Shown: positions 1 through 9,072 of the stretch, in pieces
Numbering within the stretch: the stretch's first letter is position 1
Layout of the letters: each line of letters starts with the position of its first letter
NCBI RefSeq assembly: GCF_014644535.1
Contig: NZ_BMKW01000015.1
Span: 62,001 to 126,000, forward strand
Source: Neoroseomonas lacus
GTDB taxonomy: Bacteria; Pseudomonadota; Alphaproteobacteria; Acetobacterales; Acetobacteraceae
DNA length: 64,000 bases
Direction: 5' to 3'
Made by a program: the position numbers and the translations under genes
Notes under the pieces: model-generated
The model's input: the letters and a program-made list of their open reading frames with translations, nothing else
Database searches by the model: none
What the model was told of the DNA's origin: nothing

Positions 1-71
1 CAAGGTCGCCTCGATTGCCAGCCTGAAACCGCGCCAGTGGCGGCATCAGCCCAAAACGAACCCCGCAGCCC

Positions 72-995
72 TCAACCGGCCGGCTGTGCCGGTGTCGCGG
101 GGGCAGCCGGCGCTGCCGGTTCCACCGCCGGCGTCCCCGCCGGGCGAGGCCGGTTCATCATCGTCCCGGTCATCGGGATGAAGTACACGCCCACATCCTT
201 GCGGCTGCGCACGCGCCCGTCCTCGTCCTTCGTGTAGATATAAAGGAACTGCCCACGCCGGAACGGCTGCCCGATCGGGATCACCAGCCGCCCGCCCGGC
301 TTGATCTGCTGCAGCAGCGCCGGCGGCACGTACTGCGCCGCGCAGGTGACGATGATGGTGTCGAAGCCGCCCTGCACTTCCGGCCAGCCGAAGAAGCCGT
401 CTCCTACGCGGGATTCCACGTTGCTGTAGCCGAGTGGGGCGAAGATGTGCCGCACCGCGGAACCGAGCGGATTGATGATCTCGATCGAATACTGCTTGGC
501 GACGATGCGCGACAGCAGCGAGGACTGGAACCCCGACCCGGTGCCGATCTCGAGCACCACATGCTCGGGCTTCGGCGCGCAGACCTGCGTCATATAGGCC
601 TGGCCGAGATAATCCGACAGCGCCGACCCATAGCCGAGCCCCCAGGGCTTCGGTTCCGATTCATAGGCGTTGACCGCGCCGTTCGACCGGCCTTCGTAGT
701 TCCAGTGGAAATACTCGCGCGGCAGGGCTTCGAAGGCGCGCATCACCGCAGGGTCGGCCTCGCCGTTGAAGCGGGCCTTGAGGTAGCTCTCGATCCGCCG
801 CATCGCCGCCGGCTTGCGCGCCTGGATGGCGTTGAAGGTCTGCTCGTTGATGGTGGTCTCGCGCCCGGAGGCGCGCATCGCGGTCAGGTAGGCCTCGCGC
901 GTCCAGGCCGTGCTGCTGGTCTGGGCGCGCAGCAGAGGCGGCGCGGCCAGCACCCCAAGGGCGCCGAGCAGCAGGGGACGGCGGGAGAAGGTCAT
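72..995 (-). CDS. Secreted protein-L-isoaspartate O-methyltransferase family protein
   Basis: 307 aa. The SAM-binding motif VLEIGTGSGFQ lies near residue 147, followed by a GDGFFGW segment and a C-terminal KPGGRLVIPIG strand, the order seen in the PCMT family, which methylates isoaspartyl residues for protein repair. The N-terminus MTFSRRPLLLGALG is a twin-arginine-like signal ending in LRAQ near residue 25, so export is likely; most family members are cytosolic. The ATG overlaps the TGA of the upstream gene by four bases (ATGA on the minus strand), suggesting translational coupling. A periplasmic repair role is inference; it could methylate something else. Confidence 0.85.
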   Translation of the reverse strand: MTFSRRPLLLGALGVLAAPPLLRAQTSSTAWTREAYLTAMRASGRETTINEQTFNAIQARKPAAMRRIESYLKARFNGEADPAVMRAFEALPREYFHWNYEGRSNGAVNAYESEPKPWGLGYGSALSDYLGQAYMTQVCAPKPEHVVLEIGTGSGFQSSLLSRIVAKQYSIEIINPLGSAVRHIFAPLGYSNVESRVGDGFFGWPEVQGGFDTIIVTCAAQYVPPALLQQIKPGGRLVIPIGQPFRRGQFLYIYTKDEDGRVRSRKDVGVYFIPMTGTMMNRPRPAGTPAVEPAAPAAPATPAQPAG

Positions 996-3367
996 TGGCG
1001 TTTCCTTGGCCAGGACAGCAGAGCGCCAGTGTAACAAATCATGCCCGCAACCAGAAGCCATGACAGGCCCATGCCATGGCCGAGGAGGTTCGCCAGTGGC
1101 GTTGCTACAACAGAGAACGCGCCGTTCAGCGCCCAGGCCCAGGGCAGCAGCGCCGGCCCTTCCTGCTGGAAGCGATCGAGCCCGAGCGGGAAGGGAAAGC
1201 CGAGCGCCAGCGAGATCGGCGCCAGCGCCAGCACCAGCACCACCACCCGCGCCGCCCAGGGCAGGTCCAGCGCCGCCAGCACCGCCGGGCGGATGCCGAG
1301 CAGGGCGAGCCCGGCGCAACCCAGCGCCACCAGCACCGCGAGCCGCAGCGCCCGCACCGGCGCGGCCACTCGCCCCGCCCACATGGCGCCGATACCCGAG
1401 AACACCAGCATCGTCGTCAGCACCAGCGCGAAGCCGGAGGTGCGGTCCCCCAGCAGCAGCGCCGCGTGTTCGATGAAGGCAATCTCGATCATCAGGAAGC
1501 CGAGGCCGAGGGCCGGGAAATACACCAGCGCCCGGCCCAGCACCGGCAGGGGCACGCGCAACGCCCCGCGCGCCAGCAGCGGCAACAGGGACACCAGCAA
1601 CGCCAGCACCACCGCCTGCGCCAGCACCGCGACATTCACCAGCAGGCCGATCTCCTGCTGCGGCAGGATCTCGATGCGCGCCAGGGCCGCGCCGAGCGCC
1701 GGCAGCCGCACCAGCGGCGACAGCCAGGGCCGGTCCGCCGTCACCGCCGAGCGGTCGAAGGCGTCTTCCGGCGGCGTGCCGGCCAGCACCTGCTCGGCCT
1801 CGCGCGCCACGGCATCCTGCGCGCCGCCGCTCTGGTCCACCGTGCTGCTCTCCAGCGAGATCGGCGGCAGATCGTTCCAGATCTCGCGCCCCTCGACCGC
1901 CAGGCCCGGCGCGTAGGAGAGGTCGAAGGACCGTTCATCCGCGAAGGCTGCAAGACGTTGCACGCGCGCCTCGTCGAAGGGCTGCCGCGCGATCAGCACG
2001 CGCAGGTTCCAAGCCGAGCGGATCACCGCGACATGGCGCGTCGGTTCGGCGACGCCCGCCAGGCGCAGCGCCTCGCGCGCCGTCGCCAGCACGCGCACCG
2101 CATAGACCGGCAATTCACGAATGCCGATCGGCACCGAGATGATGCCATCCGGCGCCAGCCGTGCGAGGAAGCCGGCCAGCGCCTCGGCCGTATAGACGTT
2201 GCGGTTCTGGTCATCGGCGGCGAGGAAATCCCCGGCGATGTCCACCAGATCGTAGGCCCCCGCCGCGGTCAGCGGATGCGCGGCCGAGACCACCACACGC
2301 GGGTCCGCCGCCGGCGCCGGCGAAGGCCCTATGCCGTTCAGCAGCGCGTCGCGCAGCACGGGTTCCGGCTCGATGACGGTGACATGCGACGCCCCGAGCG
2401 CCAGCGCCTCCGCTGCCCGGAACCCGCCCGCGCCGCCGAGCACGAGCACGCGCGGCGCCTCCAGCAGTGCATAGGGTGCGCCATCGAGCGAGGCTGGCGC
2501 ATGGGCGGCTTCCGGCTGGCCATTCGGCAGGGCGGCGATGCGCGACCCATCGCGATACAGGCCGAAGCTGCGCGGCGGCGCAGGCACGCCGAGCACGCCG
2601 GCATTATTCGACACATCGGTGTCCAGCCGCTCGGTGAAGTTGTCGAGCAACTGGTACACGCCGCGCGGCGAGAGCAGCTCCGCCACTACGCGGCTGTCGG
2701 GTACGTTGAGCGGCGCGTAGATCGCCTTGAACTCGTTCACCTTCGGCGCGGCGAGGCCGAACACCGCCGCCTCGGTCGCCGCCAGCACCAACAGCGCGGC
2801 GATGCGCCAGCGCATCCCGCCCGAGATCATCGTCGCCACCGCCAGCAACGGCAGCAGGCCGGGCACCAGCATGAAGGGGTGCAGCACGAACATCAGCACC
2901 AGCGCCAGCACCGCCCCGGTGCCCGCGCCGAGCAGGTCATAACCATAGACTCGCCCGACTTCGCCCGCATGCACGACGAAGTTCAGCGACACCGCGAGCC
3001 CGGCGAGGAAAAAGAAGGGAAACAACGCCGCATAGTACAGCGCGATGTTCACCAACTGCCCTTCCGCCGTCGCGGGATTCTGCAATTCGAGCGGATTGAA
3101 CGCATTCAGCGTGGCGGCGATCCAGCCCGCGCCGCCCACTGCCAGCATCGCGATCGGCAACAGCGGCAGCAGCCAGCGCGCATGGCGCAGGAACACCTGC
3201 CGCCCCAGCACCATCACCACGCCCGAGACGGCGAAGCCCGTCATGGCGATGGAGATCACCCAATATCCGTACTCGGACCAGCTCGCGACGGCGAAGAAGC
3301 GCGTCAGCGCGATCTCCACCCCGACCGCCGCACCGGCGATCAGGAACAGCGGTATCAGTGACTGCAT
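992..3367 (-). CDS. Polytopic membrane protein with spermidine-synthase-like domain
   Basis: 791 aa. The first ~200 residues form several membrane helices (IALTRFFAVASWSEYGYWV, then GFAVSGVVMVLG). A soluble middle part contains VLVLGGAGGFRAAEALALGA and VTVIEPEP, the Rossmann SAM-type fold of spermidine synthases. The C-terminal third is again membrane, including LLGDRTSGFALVLTTMLVFSG. This matches the large membrane-fused spermidine-synthase-like proteins, whose substrate is generally unknown. It sits between the hydrolase (start and stop overlap by one base, TGATG) and the exported methyltransferase (4-base overlap), so the three are probably co-translated. Confidence 0.75.
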   Translation of the reverse strand: MQSLIPLFLIAGAAVGVEIALTRFFAVASWSEYGYWVISIAMTGFAVSGVVMVLGRQVFLRHARWLLPLLPIAMLAVGGAGWIAATLNAFNPLELQNPATAEGQLVNIALYYAALFPFFFLAGLAVSLNFVVHAGEVGRVYGYDLLGAGTGAVLALVLMFVLHPFMLVPGLLPLLAVATMISGGMRWRIAALLVLAATEAAVFGLAAPKVNEFKAIYAPLNVPDSRVVAELLSPRGVYQLLDNFTERLDTDVSNNAGVLGVPAPPRSFGLYRDGSRIAALPNGQPEAAHAPASLDGAPYALLEAPRVLVLGGAGGFRAAEALALGASHVTVIEPEPVLRDALLNGIGPSPAPAADPRVVVSAAHPLTAAGAYDLVDIAGDFLAADDQNRNVYTAEALAGFLARLAPDGIISVPIGIRELPVYAVRVLATAREALRLAGVAEPTRHVAVIRSAWNLRVLIARQPFDEARVQRLAAFADERSFDLSYAPGLAVEGREIWNDLPPISLESSTVDQSGGAQDAVAREAEQVLAGTPPEDAFDRSAVTADRPWLSPLVRLPALGAALARIEILPQQEIGLLVNVAVLAQAVVLALLVSLLPLLARGALRVPLPVLGRALVYFPALGLGFLMIEIAFIEHAALLLGDRTSGFALVLTTMLVFSGIGAMWAGRVAAPVRALRLAVLVALGCAGLALLGIRPAVLAALDLPWAARVVVLVLALAPISLALGFPFPLGLDRFQQEGPALLPWAWALNGAFSVVATPLANLLGHGMGLSWLLVAGMICYTGALLSWPRKRQ

Positions 3368-4281
3368 CAGTTCCAGGCCGCCCTGCGCGAGAGGAATTCT
3401 TCCATCGACGCATTGAAGCGCGCTGATTCATCGACGAACAGGGCATGCCCGGCGCCGTCGAACACCTCGACCATCGGCTGCGGATGGTGTTGGGCCACCA
3501 ATTCCGCCTGGCTGCGCAGCCGTGGTGTCACCGCGTAATAAACTGGCCGTCGCACAGCATAGAGCGACTGCTTCCAGAATTCCCGCGGCCGCGGATAGGA
3601 CAGCAGTCGGATCGAAGCCTCCACCGGCATGCGCTGCGCCTGCCGCGCGATGGCATCGAGATACGCCGCGTCCTGCGGCGTGCGGTACATGCTGCCGACG
3701 AAGCCGCGCACCGTCGCATCGCGCCGCTGCCGCAGGTTGATGAAGAATCGCGACGGCACGGAGCGCGGCGGCGGCGCCTGCCCCTCGCCCACCGAATTGT
3801 CGATCAGTACCAGCCCCGCGAGCCGCCCATCGCCGGCCATGTCGACATAGGACAGCGCATCCAGCACGCCGAGCGACCACCCCGCCAGCACCACCCGCCC
3901 CCCACCGAGATGCGCCAGCAGGTCGCGGATATCCTGGCCGCGCCGCGCCGGGTCATAGCCACCGCGCGGCACCTCGCTTTCCCCCTGGCCGCGCGGGTCG
4001 AGCGACACCACGCGCCAGCGCCGCGACAGGGCGTCAATCTGCGGCTGGAAGATGCTGGCCGGCATGCACCAGCCGGGCACGAACACCACCATCCGTCCCG
4101 AGCCGGAATCCAGGTAGCGCAACCGCACGCCATCGCTGGTGCGGAACCACTGGGCGGTGGTCGCAGCGCGCAAGGCGGGGGCGGCGAGGGCGGCGAAGGC
4201 GGCAGCCAGGAGGGTTCGGCGGGCGGTTTGGCCTCCTACGCGCGAAGATTGGAGGGGCTTTGCCCCTCCAAGCCACCCCAC
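3367..4281 (-). CDS. Alpha/beta hydrolase with signal peptide; start uncertain
   Basis: About 300 aa. Core features are the oxyanion segment VFVPGWCMP, the nucleophile elbow GWSLG, an acid region and a C-terminal GAGHALF with the catalytic His. The segment TARRTLLAAAFAALAAPALRA is a clear signal peptide. There is no ATG before it outside the intergenic repeat. The nearest in-frame candidate is GTG at 4281, inside repeat copy 1 (4251-4549), which would put about 20 repeat-derived residues before the signal. A good AGGAGG (4231-4238 region) lies just upstream of the signal but is followed by no start codon. First gene of the three-gene minus-strand operon. Substrate unknown. Confidence 0.7.
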   Translation of the reverse strand: MGWLGGAKPLQSSRVGGQTARRTLLAAAFAALAAPALRAATTAQWFRTSDGVRLRYLDSGSGRMVVFVPGWCMPASIFQPQIDALSRRWRVVSLDPRGQGESEVPRGGYDPARRGQDIRDLLAHLGGGRVVLAGWSLGVLDALSYVDMAGDGRLAGLVLIDNSVGEGQAPPPRSVPSRFFINLRQRRDATVRGFVGSMYRTPQDAAYLDAIARQAQRMPVEASIRLLSYPRPREFWKQSLYAVRRPVYYAVTPRLRSQAELVAQHHPQPMVEVFDGAGHALFVDESARFNASMEEFLSRRAAWN

Positions 4282-4549
4282 CAAAGGCCCGAGGCCTTTG
4301 GAATCCGACACCTGGCACATGGCATTACTGGCGGGATGGCTATCAGATGGCAGTCCTGTGCCCAGCGCGGCTTCGGACGCCGATACTTGGCACATGCCAT
4401 CGCTGGCAGGAGGATTGCCTGAAATCATCCCTGTGCCCAATGCCGCTCGTGTTCCCGGCGCCAACCCTCCGGGCCCTGCACCAAGTATTGGTGCCCAGAG
4501 GCCCTTAGGCCTTTGGTGGGGGAGGTCCGGAGGGGGCAAAGCCCTCTCC
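4251..4549. repeat. Bilateral palindromic intergenic repeat, copy 1
   Basis: Outer hairpin P1 GGAGGGGCTTTGCCCCTCC (4251-4269) and inner hairpin P2 with stems CCAAAGGCC/GGCCTTTGG (4281-4301) open the element. A ~190-nt core follows, then P3 around 4497-4517 (GGCCCTTAGGCCTTTGG) and P4 at 4529-4549. The core holds related sub-segments (CCTGGCACATGGC, then CTTGGCACATGCC). It fills the gap between the hydrolase and recR. No protein gene is supported inside it. Confidence 0.75.
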
Positions 4550-4573
4550 GGTCGCAACCGCGACACCCCGCCC

Positions 4574-5170
4574 TCACAACGGCCGCCTCGCCTTGAACGC
4601 CGCCGCCAGCGTGCCGTCATCCAGCACGTCGAGCGCCCCGCCGATCGGCACGCCCTGCGCCAGCCGCGTCACCACGCAGCCGGTCGGCTTCAGCCGGTCG
4701 ATCAGGTAATGGTTGGTGGTGGCGCCATCGACGGTGGCGGGCAGGGCGAGGATCACCTCCTCGATGCCGTCGGTCTCAATCCGCCGCAGCAGCGGCGTGA
4801 TGGACAGGTCCTCCGGCCCGGTGCCGCCCAGCGCCGAGAGCAACCCGCCCAGCACATGATACGTCCCCCGATGCGCATGCGCGCGTTCCAACGCCCAGAG
4901 ATCGGCGACGCCCTCGACGACGCAGACCAGCCGCCGGTCGCGATGGCGGTCGGCGCAGATGTGGCAGGGTGATTCCGCATCGAGATTGCCGCACACCTCG
5001 CAGGGTCGCACGGCATCCGCCGCCGCGCGCAGCGCATCGGCCAGCGGCAGCATCTTGTCCCGCGGGTCCATCAGCATCCTGAGCACGGCCCGCCGCGCGC
5101 TGCGCCGCCCGAGGCCGGGCAGCCGCGACAACAAGGTGATCAGATGCTCGATGGGGTCGTTGGCTATCAT
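4574..5170 (-). CDS. recR: Recombination protein RecR
   Basis: 198 aa, the usual length. N-terminal helix-hairpin-helix (LSRLPGLGRRSARR), a Cys4 zinc finger (CEVCGNLDAESPCHIC, residues ~57-72), a Toprim domain with CVVEGVADLWALE, and the C-terminal RLAQGVPIGG segment. With RecF/RecO it loads RecA on gapped DNA. It is the third gene after dnaX and the YbaB gene on the minus strand, the standard bacterial order, although repeat copy 2 separates it from the YbaB gene. Confidence 0.97.
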   Translation of the reverse strand: MIANDPIEHLITLLSRLPGLGRRSARRAVLRMLMDPRDKMLPLADALRAAADAVRPCEVCGNLDAESPCHICADRHRDRRLVCVVEGVADLWALERAHAHRGTYHVLGGLLSALGGTGPEDLSITPLLRRIETDGIEEVILALPATVDGATTNHYLIDRLKPTGCVVTRLAQGVPIGGALDVLDDGTLAAAFKARRPL

Positions 5171-5205
5171 CCCGCCCTTGCCATGTCGGCGCCAAATCGA
5201 GGTGT

Positions 5206-5257
5206 CCAGAGGCCCTTAGGCCTTTGGCGGGGAGGTTTGGAGGGGCGGCGCCCCTCC
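5206..5257. repeat. Half copy (P3-P4) of the bilateral palindromic repeat, copy 2
   Basis: Only the right end is present: P3 (GGCCCTTAGGCCTTTGG, ending 5227), spacer CGGGGAGGTTT, and P4 GGAGGGGCGGCGCCCCTCC (5239-5257). It lies inside the dnaX-YbaB-recR operon, so it is presumably transcribed and would fold as two hairpins in the mRNA. Confidence 0.65.
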
Positions 5258-5266
5258 AATCCCCGA

Positions 5267-5590
5267 TCAGAACGGCAGCTTCATCCCCGGCGGCAGCGAC
5301 ATCCCGGCTGTCGCCTTCTGCATTTCCTCCGCCATGGTGGCTTCCACCTTCTGCTTGGCGTCGGCATGCGCGGCGACCAGCAGGTCCTCCAGCACCTCGC
5401 GCTCGTTCGCGTTCATCAGCGAGGGGTCGATGGTGACGCGGCGCAGATCGCCCTTGCCGGTGAGCCGCACCTTGACCATGCCGCCGCCGGCCGCGCCTTC
5501 GACCTCGGTCGCTTCCAGCTTCGCCTGCATTTCCTGCATGCGCGACTGCATCTGCTGCGCCTGCTTCAGCATGTTGCCGAGGTTCTTCAT
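5267..5590 (-). CDS. YbaB/EbfC family nucleoid-associated protein
   Basis: 107 aa, typical length. It begins [20 protein letters not shown], the amphipathic helix of the family, followed by the [20 protein letters not shown] strand segment. Members are dimeric DNA-binding proteins encoded between dnaX and recR, as here. The gap to the dnaX stop is 18 nt. Confidence 0.95.
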   Translation of the reverse strand: MKNLGNMLKQAQQMQSRMQEMQAKLEATEVEGAAGGGMVKVRLTGKGDLRRVTIDPSLMNANEREVLEDLLVAAHADAKQKVEATMAEEMQKATAGMSLPPGMKLPF

Positions 5591-5608
5591 CGGGGGGCGT
5601 GCCTCATC

Positions 5609-7522
5609 TCAATCGTCGTGGGGAGTGTCGTCGTCGTCGGACCAGGCCGTCTCGGCCTCGGGCGGGGCGAAGTCGCGCCCGTCCATGTCGTCGTCGGGCT
5701 CGGCGGTGCGGGCGGCCGGGGTCGCCACCAGCCCATAATCATCGGCGGCGGCATCGCGCACCGTCTCGATGGTCGCCCCCGGAAAGGTGGCGAGGATCGC
5801 CTGCACCAGCGGATGGTTGCGCGCCGCTTCCAGCCGGTCGCTCTCGGCGCTGCGGCCCTGCTCGGCGAGGGTCGCCTCGCCTTCCTCATTGGTGATCGAA
5901 ACGGTCCAGCGCGCCCCGGTGCGCTCGGCCAGCAGCGCGGTGAGCTGCGCGGCGAGGTCGCGCGGCGCCGAAGGCCGCGTGCGGATCTCGACGCGCCCTG
6001 GCGCCAGCCGCACCGGATGCACGTCATGCAGCAGATGCGCGTGCAGCAACGGCTTCACGCCGGAGGCCAGCGCCACCACCTCGCGCCATTCGCGCGGCTG
6101 CGGCGGGGCGGGCGCAGCGACGGGTGCCAGCGCCGCGACGGCACCGCCACCGCCCATCGCCCGCATCCCGCCCGACCCGCCACCGGGGCTCGGGCGCGGC
6201 GCCGCATCGCCACCGGCATTCTCGGTCAGCCGCTTCACGATCTCGCCCGGCGTCGGCAGGTCGGCGACATGGGCGAGGCGGATCAGCACCATCTCGGCCG
6301 CCGCGCGCCGGTCCACGCCTTCCTGCTGCACCTCGGCGATGCCCTTCAGCAGCATCTGCCAGGCCCGCGCCAGCGTCGGCACCGACAGCCGCAGCGCCAG
6401 CGCCGAGCCGCGCGTGCGCTCGGCCTCGGGCAGCGCCACATCGTCCTTCAGCGCCGGCGCGGCACGGAACCGCGTCAGCAAGTGGGTCAGGTCCGCGAGG
6501 TCCTGCAACACCGCCAGCGGATCGGCGCCCACCTCATGCGTGCGGTCGAGGATGGCTAGCGCCGCGGCGACATCGCCGCCCATCACCGCCTCCATCAGGT
6601 CGAACACCATGAAGCGGTCGGCCAGGCCGAGCATGTCGCGCACGCTCTCCCCGGTCACCGCCCCGCCGCCGGCGAGGCCAATCGCCTGGTCGAGCAACGA
6701 CAACCCATCGCGCACCGAACCATCCGCCGCGCGGGCGACCATGCCGAGCGCCTCGGGATCGACCTCGACGGCCTCCTTGCCGGCGATGCGCCCGAAATGG
6801 TCGCGCAGCACATCGACCGGCACGCGACGCAGCGAGAAGGTCTGGCAGCGGCTGCGGATGGTCACCGGCACCTTGCGGAGCTCGGTCGTCGCCAGGATGA
6901 AGGTGACCGAGGGCGGCGGCTCCTCCAGCGTCTTCAACAGCGCATTGAAGGCCGCGCCCGAGAGCATGTGGCACTCGTCGAGGATGAACACCTTCTGCCG
7001 CGCCTGGGCCGGGCGGAAGCGCAGCGCCTCGCGCAGTTCGCGCACATCGTCGACGCTGTTGTTGGACGCCGCGTCCATCTCCGTCACATCCGGGTGACGG
7101 TCGGCGAGGATCGCGCGGCATTCGGCACAGACCCCGCAGGGTTCGGCGGTCGGCCCGCCGGTGCCGTCGACGCCCACGCAATTCAGCGCGCGGGCGATGA
7201 TGCGCGCGGTGGTGGTCTTGCCGACGCCGCGCACGCCGGTCAGCAGGAAGGCGTGATGCACCCGCCCCTGGGCGAAGGCGCTGCGCAGCGTGCGCACCAG
7301 GGCTTCCTGGCCGATCAAATCGTCGAAAGTGGTCGGGCGGTATTTGCGCGCCAGCACGCGATAGGGGCCGGTGGCAGCCGCAGCGGGCGGCGCTGGTGCG
7401 GGGCGCGGGACGGGTGCCGGCTCGCCGAACAGGCCGGGACCCTCCGGGGCCGGCGGCTCGGGCAGACCCTCCGCGGCGTCGTCATCCGGTGCCGATGGGG
7501 AGCCGAGGAGGTCGGATGCCAT
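5609..7522 (-). CDS. dnaX: DNA polymerase III subunit gamma/tau
   Basis: 637 aa. After a ~50-residue Pro-rich extension, the clamp-loader AAA+ domain starts at LARKYRPTTFDDLIGQEAL. It has Walker A GVRGVGKTTTAR, a zinc module (CGVCAEC with an upstream Cys) and Walker B LDECHML. The C-terminal ~250 residues match the tau region. It is the motor/organiser subunit of the replicase clamp loader. I see no obvious slippery frameshift site, but gamma production was not tested. First gene of the dnaX-YbaB-recR operon, with ffs 50 nt upstream on the same strand. Confidence 0.96.
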   Translation of the reverse strand: MASDLLGSPSAPDDDAAEGLPEPPAPEGPGLFGEPAPVPRPAPAPPAAAATGPYRVLARKYRPTTFDDLIGQEALVRTLRSAFAQGRVHHAFLLTGVRGVGKTTTARIIARALNCVGVDGTGGPTAEPCGVCAECRAILADRHPDVTEMDAASNNSVDDVRELREALRFRPAQARQKVFILDECHMLSGAAFNALLKTLEEPPPSVTFILATTELRKVPVTIRSRCQTFSLRRVPVDVLRDHFGRIAGKEAVEVDPEALGMVARAADGSVRDGLSLLDQAIGLAGGGAVTGESVRDMLGLADRFMVFDLMEAVMGGDVAAALAILDRTHEVGADPLAVLQDLADLTHLLTRFRAAPALKDDVALPEAERTRGSALALRLSVPTLARAWQMLLKGIAEVQQEGVDRRAAAEMVLIRLAHVADLPTPGEIVKRLTENAGGDAAPRPSPGGGSGGMRAMGGGGAVAALAPVAAPAPPQPREWREVVALASGVKPLLHAHLLHDVHPVRLAPGRVEIRTRPSAPRDLAAQLTALLAERTGARWTVSITNEEGEATLAEQGRSAESDRLEAARNHPLVQAILATFPGATIETVRDAAADDYGLVATPAARTAEPDDDMDGRDFAPPEAETAWSDDDDTPHDD

Positions 7523-7572
7523 GCTTTCCCTGGTGCGGCACGGCCGCGCCGGGCCGAAGTGACGTGAAGGGT

Positions 7573-7672
7573 GGAAGGCCGGCTAAACGACCCGGGCGAG
7601 AACCCGTTACGGCTGCTTCCTTCCGGACCTGACCGGGTTGGCGGGGAGCCCGTCCGCCGCCGACCTTCCGAG
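7573..7672 (-). ncRNA. ffs: Signal recognition particle RNA (4.5S-type)
   Basis: On the minus strand the sequence contains the near-invariant apical motif GGTCAGGTCCGGAAGGAAGC (around 7612-7635), with the GGAA tetraloop and the asymmetric Ffh-binding loop. The ends pair, GGAAGGTCGGC at about 7659-7669 with GCCGGCCTTCC at 7573-7583. This gives a ~100-nt hairpin typical of the small bacterial SRP RNA. Exact ends are estimated from the pairing. Location upstream of dnaX on the same strand is common in alphaproteobacteria. Confidence 0.93.
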
Positions 7673-7764
7673 GGCACCATATCATGCCGAAGGGCCTCTG
7701 CGCCAATGGGGGGCGTAACCGTCGCGGCAAAGAGGGCGAATGGCTGGTGGAAGGAGACCCGACC

Positions 7765-8235
7765 ATGGCCTTTTCCCGTCGCTCGATGCTCTGGATCATT
7801 CCTGGCGCGACCATCGCGGTGCCGCTCGGCACGCTGCTGCTGCCCGAAGGCGCGCGCGCCGCGCCGGTGAATGCCGAGAACGGCGTCGCCGTGCGCGGGA
7901 CGGATGTCGTCGCCTATTTCACCGATGGGCGCCCGACCGCCGGGCGCGCCGAATTCGCCCATCAATGGCAGGGCGCGACCTGGCTGTTCGCCTCCGCCGC
8001 CCATCGCGACCTGTTCGCCGCCGACCCAGAGCGCTACGCCCCGGCCTATGGCGGCTTCTGCGCCTTCGCGGTCAGCGAGGGCTACACCGCGCCGATCGAC
8101 CCCAATGCCTGGCGGATCGTCGATGGCCGGCTCTACCTGAATTACGACCTCTCGGTGGGGCGGCGCTGGGCGGAAGATATTCCGGGGCGCATCGCGCGCG
8201 CGAATGAGAACTGGCCGCGCCTTTCGGCGCAGTAG
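7765..8235 (+). CDS. YHS domain protein with Tat-type signal
   Basis: 156 aa. MAFSRRSMLWIIPGATIAVPLG is a twin-arginine-like signal ending near ARAAPV. The mature part has the YHS-type fold signature GTDVVAYFTDGRP...FAHQWQGATWLFAS, then YGGFCAFAVSEGY. YHS domains are often linked to metal handling; here no function can be assigned. The ATG at 7765 has AAGGAGA upstream and removes 27 codons of improbable N-terminus. Confidence 0.8.
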   Translation: MAFSRRSMLWIIPGATIAVPLGTLLLPEGARAAPVNAENGVAVRGTDVVAYFTDGRPTAGRAEFAHQWQGATWLFASAAHRDLFAADPERYAPAYGGFCAFAVSEGYTAPIDPNAWRIVDGRLYLNYDLSVGRRWAEDIPGRIARANENWPRLSAQ

Positions 8236-8453
8236 GGCGCTGCCCGGCCGATCTGGCACCGGCCCATGCAGGATGCTGCCGCCGCGGCAGGCGGGGCGGT
8301 GCGGGCCGGTGCCGTCGGGCGGGAAAGCGCTCCAGCCGTGACCGCACGGCATTATGCACGACGCCGAATCGCAACATGCAGGATCCGGCCTCACGCTTCG
8401 TGATCGTTCTGGGCTTTCTTCCGGCTGCGGATCGGCATGGCGCCTAGTCCCGG

Positions 8454-9065
8454 ATGGATTCCCGAGTGATGCAAAATGCATTCGCCGTCGCGCCCGAGGC
8501 GCCGAATGGCCCCGCCCCGACGCCCGAGGACGAGGACTGGCTGACCATGCCCGAGGACGACCTCGCGGCGATGCATGCCGAAGCGCTGGCGCTGTTCCGC
8601 CACCCCGCGACGACGGTGATGGCCGGGCGCATCGGCGCCAGCCTGGCCCTGCTGCATCAGCTGCTGGTGGCGCGCGGCGTGGTCCGCGCCCTGGGCCTGC
8701 CGGCGGCCGAGGCCCGCGCGGCCATGCGGTCCGACCATGCGCTCGGCTACTATTTCGGCCTCGCCATGGGCGCCGACCGGTCCGCGCCCCCGCGCCCGGA
8801 ACAGCAGGTCGCCGGCATCCTGGTGATGCTGCATGACATCGTCCATGGCCGGCGCTTCGCCGAACAACTCACGGCGTCGCTGCTCGATGGCGGCACCATG
8901 GCGGTCGGTGCCGGCTTCGGCGAGGGGATGCTCTCCGCCGTCGAGGATCTCGCGGCGCTCGAACGCTGGCGTCGCGGCAAGCGCGGCGGGATGCCGGGCG
9001 GCCTGCTCGACGGCCTGCCCTGGGCCGGCTGGGCGCCCGACCGCCACGGCGACCGCCGCCACTGA
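8454..9065 (+). CDS. Hypothetical protein
   Basis: 203 aa, not recognised. Acidic, Pro-rich N-terminus (APNGPAPTPEDEDWLTMPEDD), then a helical, Ala/Leu-rich body with no clear membrane segment and a Gly-rich, basic C-terminus ending DRHGDRRH. The middle (LGYYFGLAMG, GILVMLHDIVHG) looks like a folded helical domain. Codon use matches its neighbours. It stands alone; the 218 bp before it contain no gene or convincing terminator, and the repeat starts right after the stop. An internal start at 8469 is possible. Confidence 0.6.
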   Translation: MDSRVMQNAFAVAPEAPNGPAPTPEDEDWLTMPEDDLAAMHAEALALFRHPATTVMAGRIGASLALLHQLLVARGVVRALGLPAAEARAAMRSDHALGYYFGLAMGADRSAPPRPEQQVAGILVMLHDIVHGRRFAEQLTASLLDGGTMAVGAGFGEGMLSAVEDLAALERWRRGKRGGMPGGLLDGLPWAGWAPDRHGDRRH

Positions 9066-9072
9066 CCCCAAC

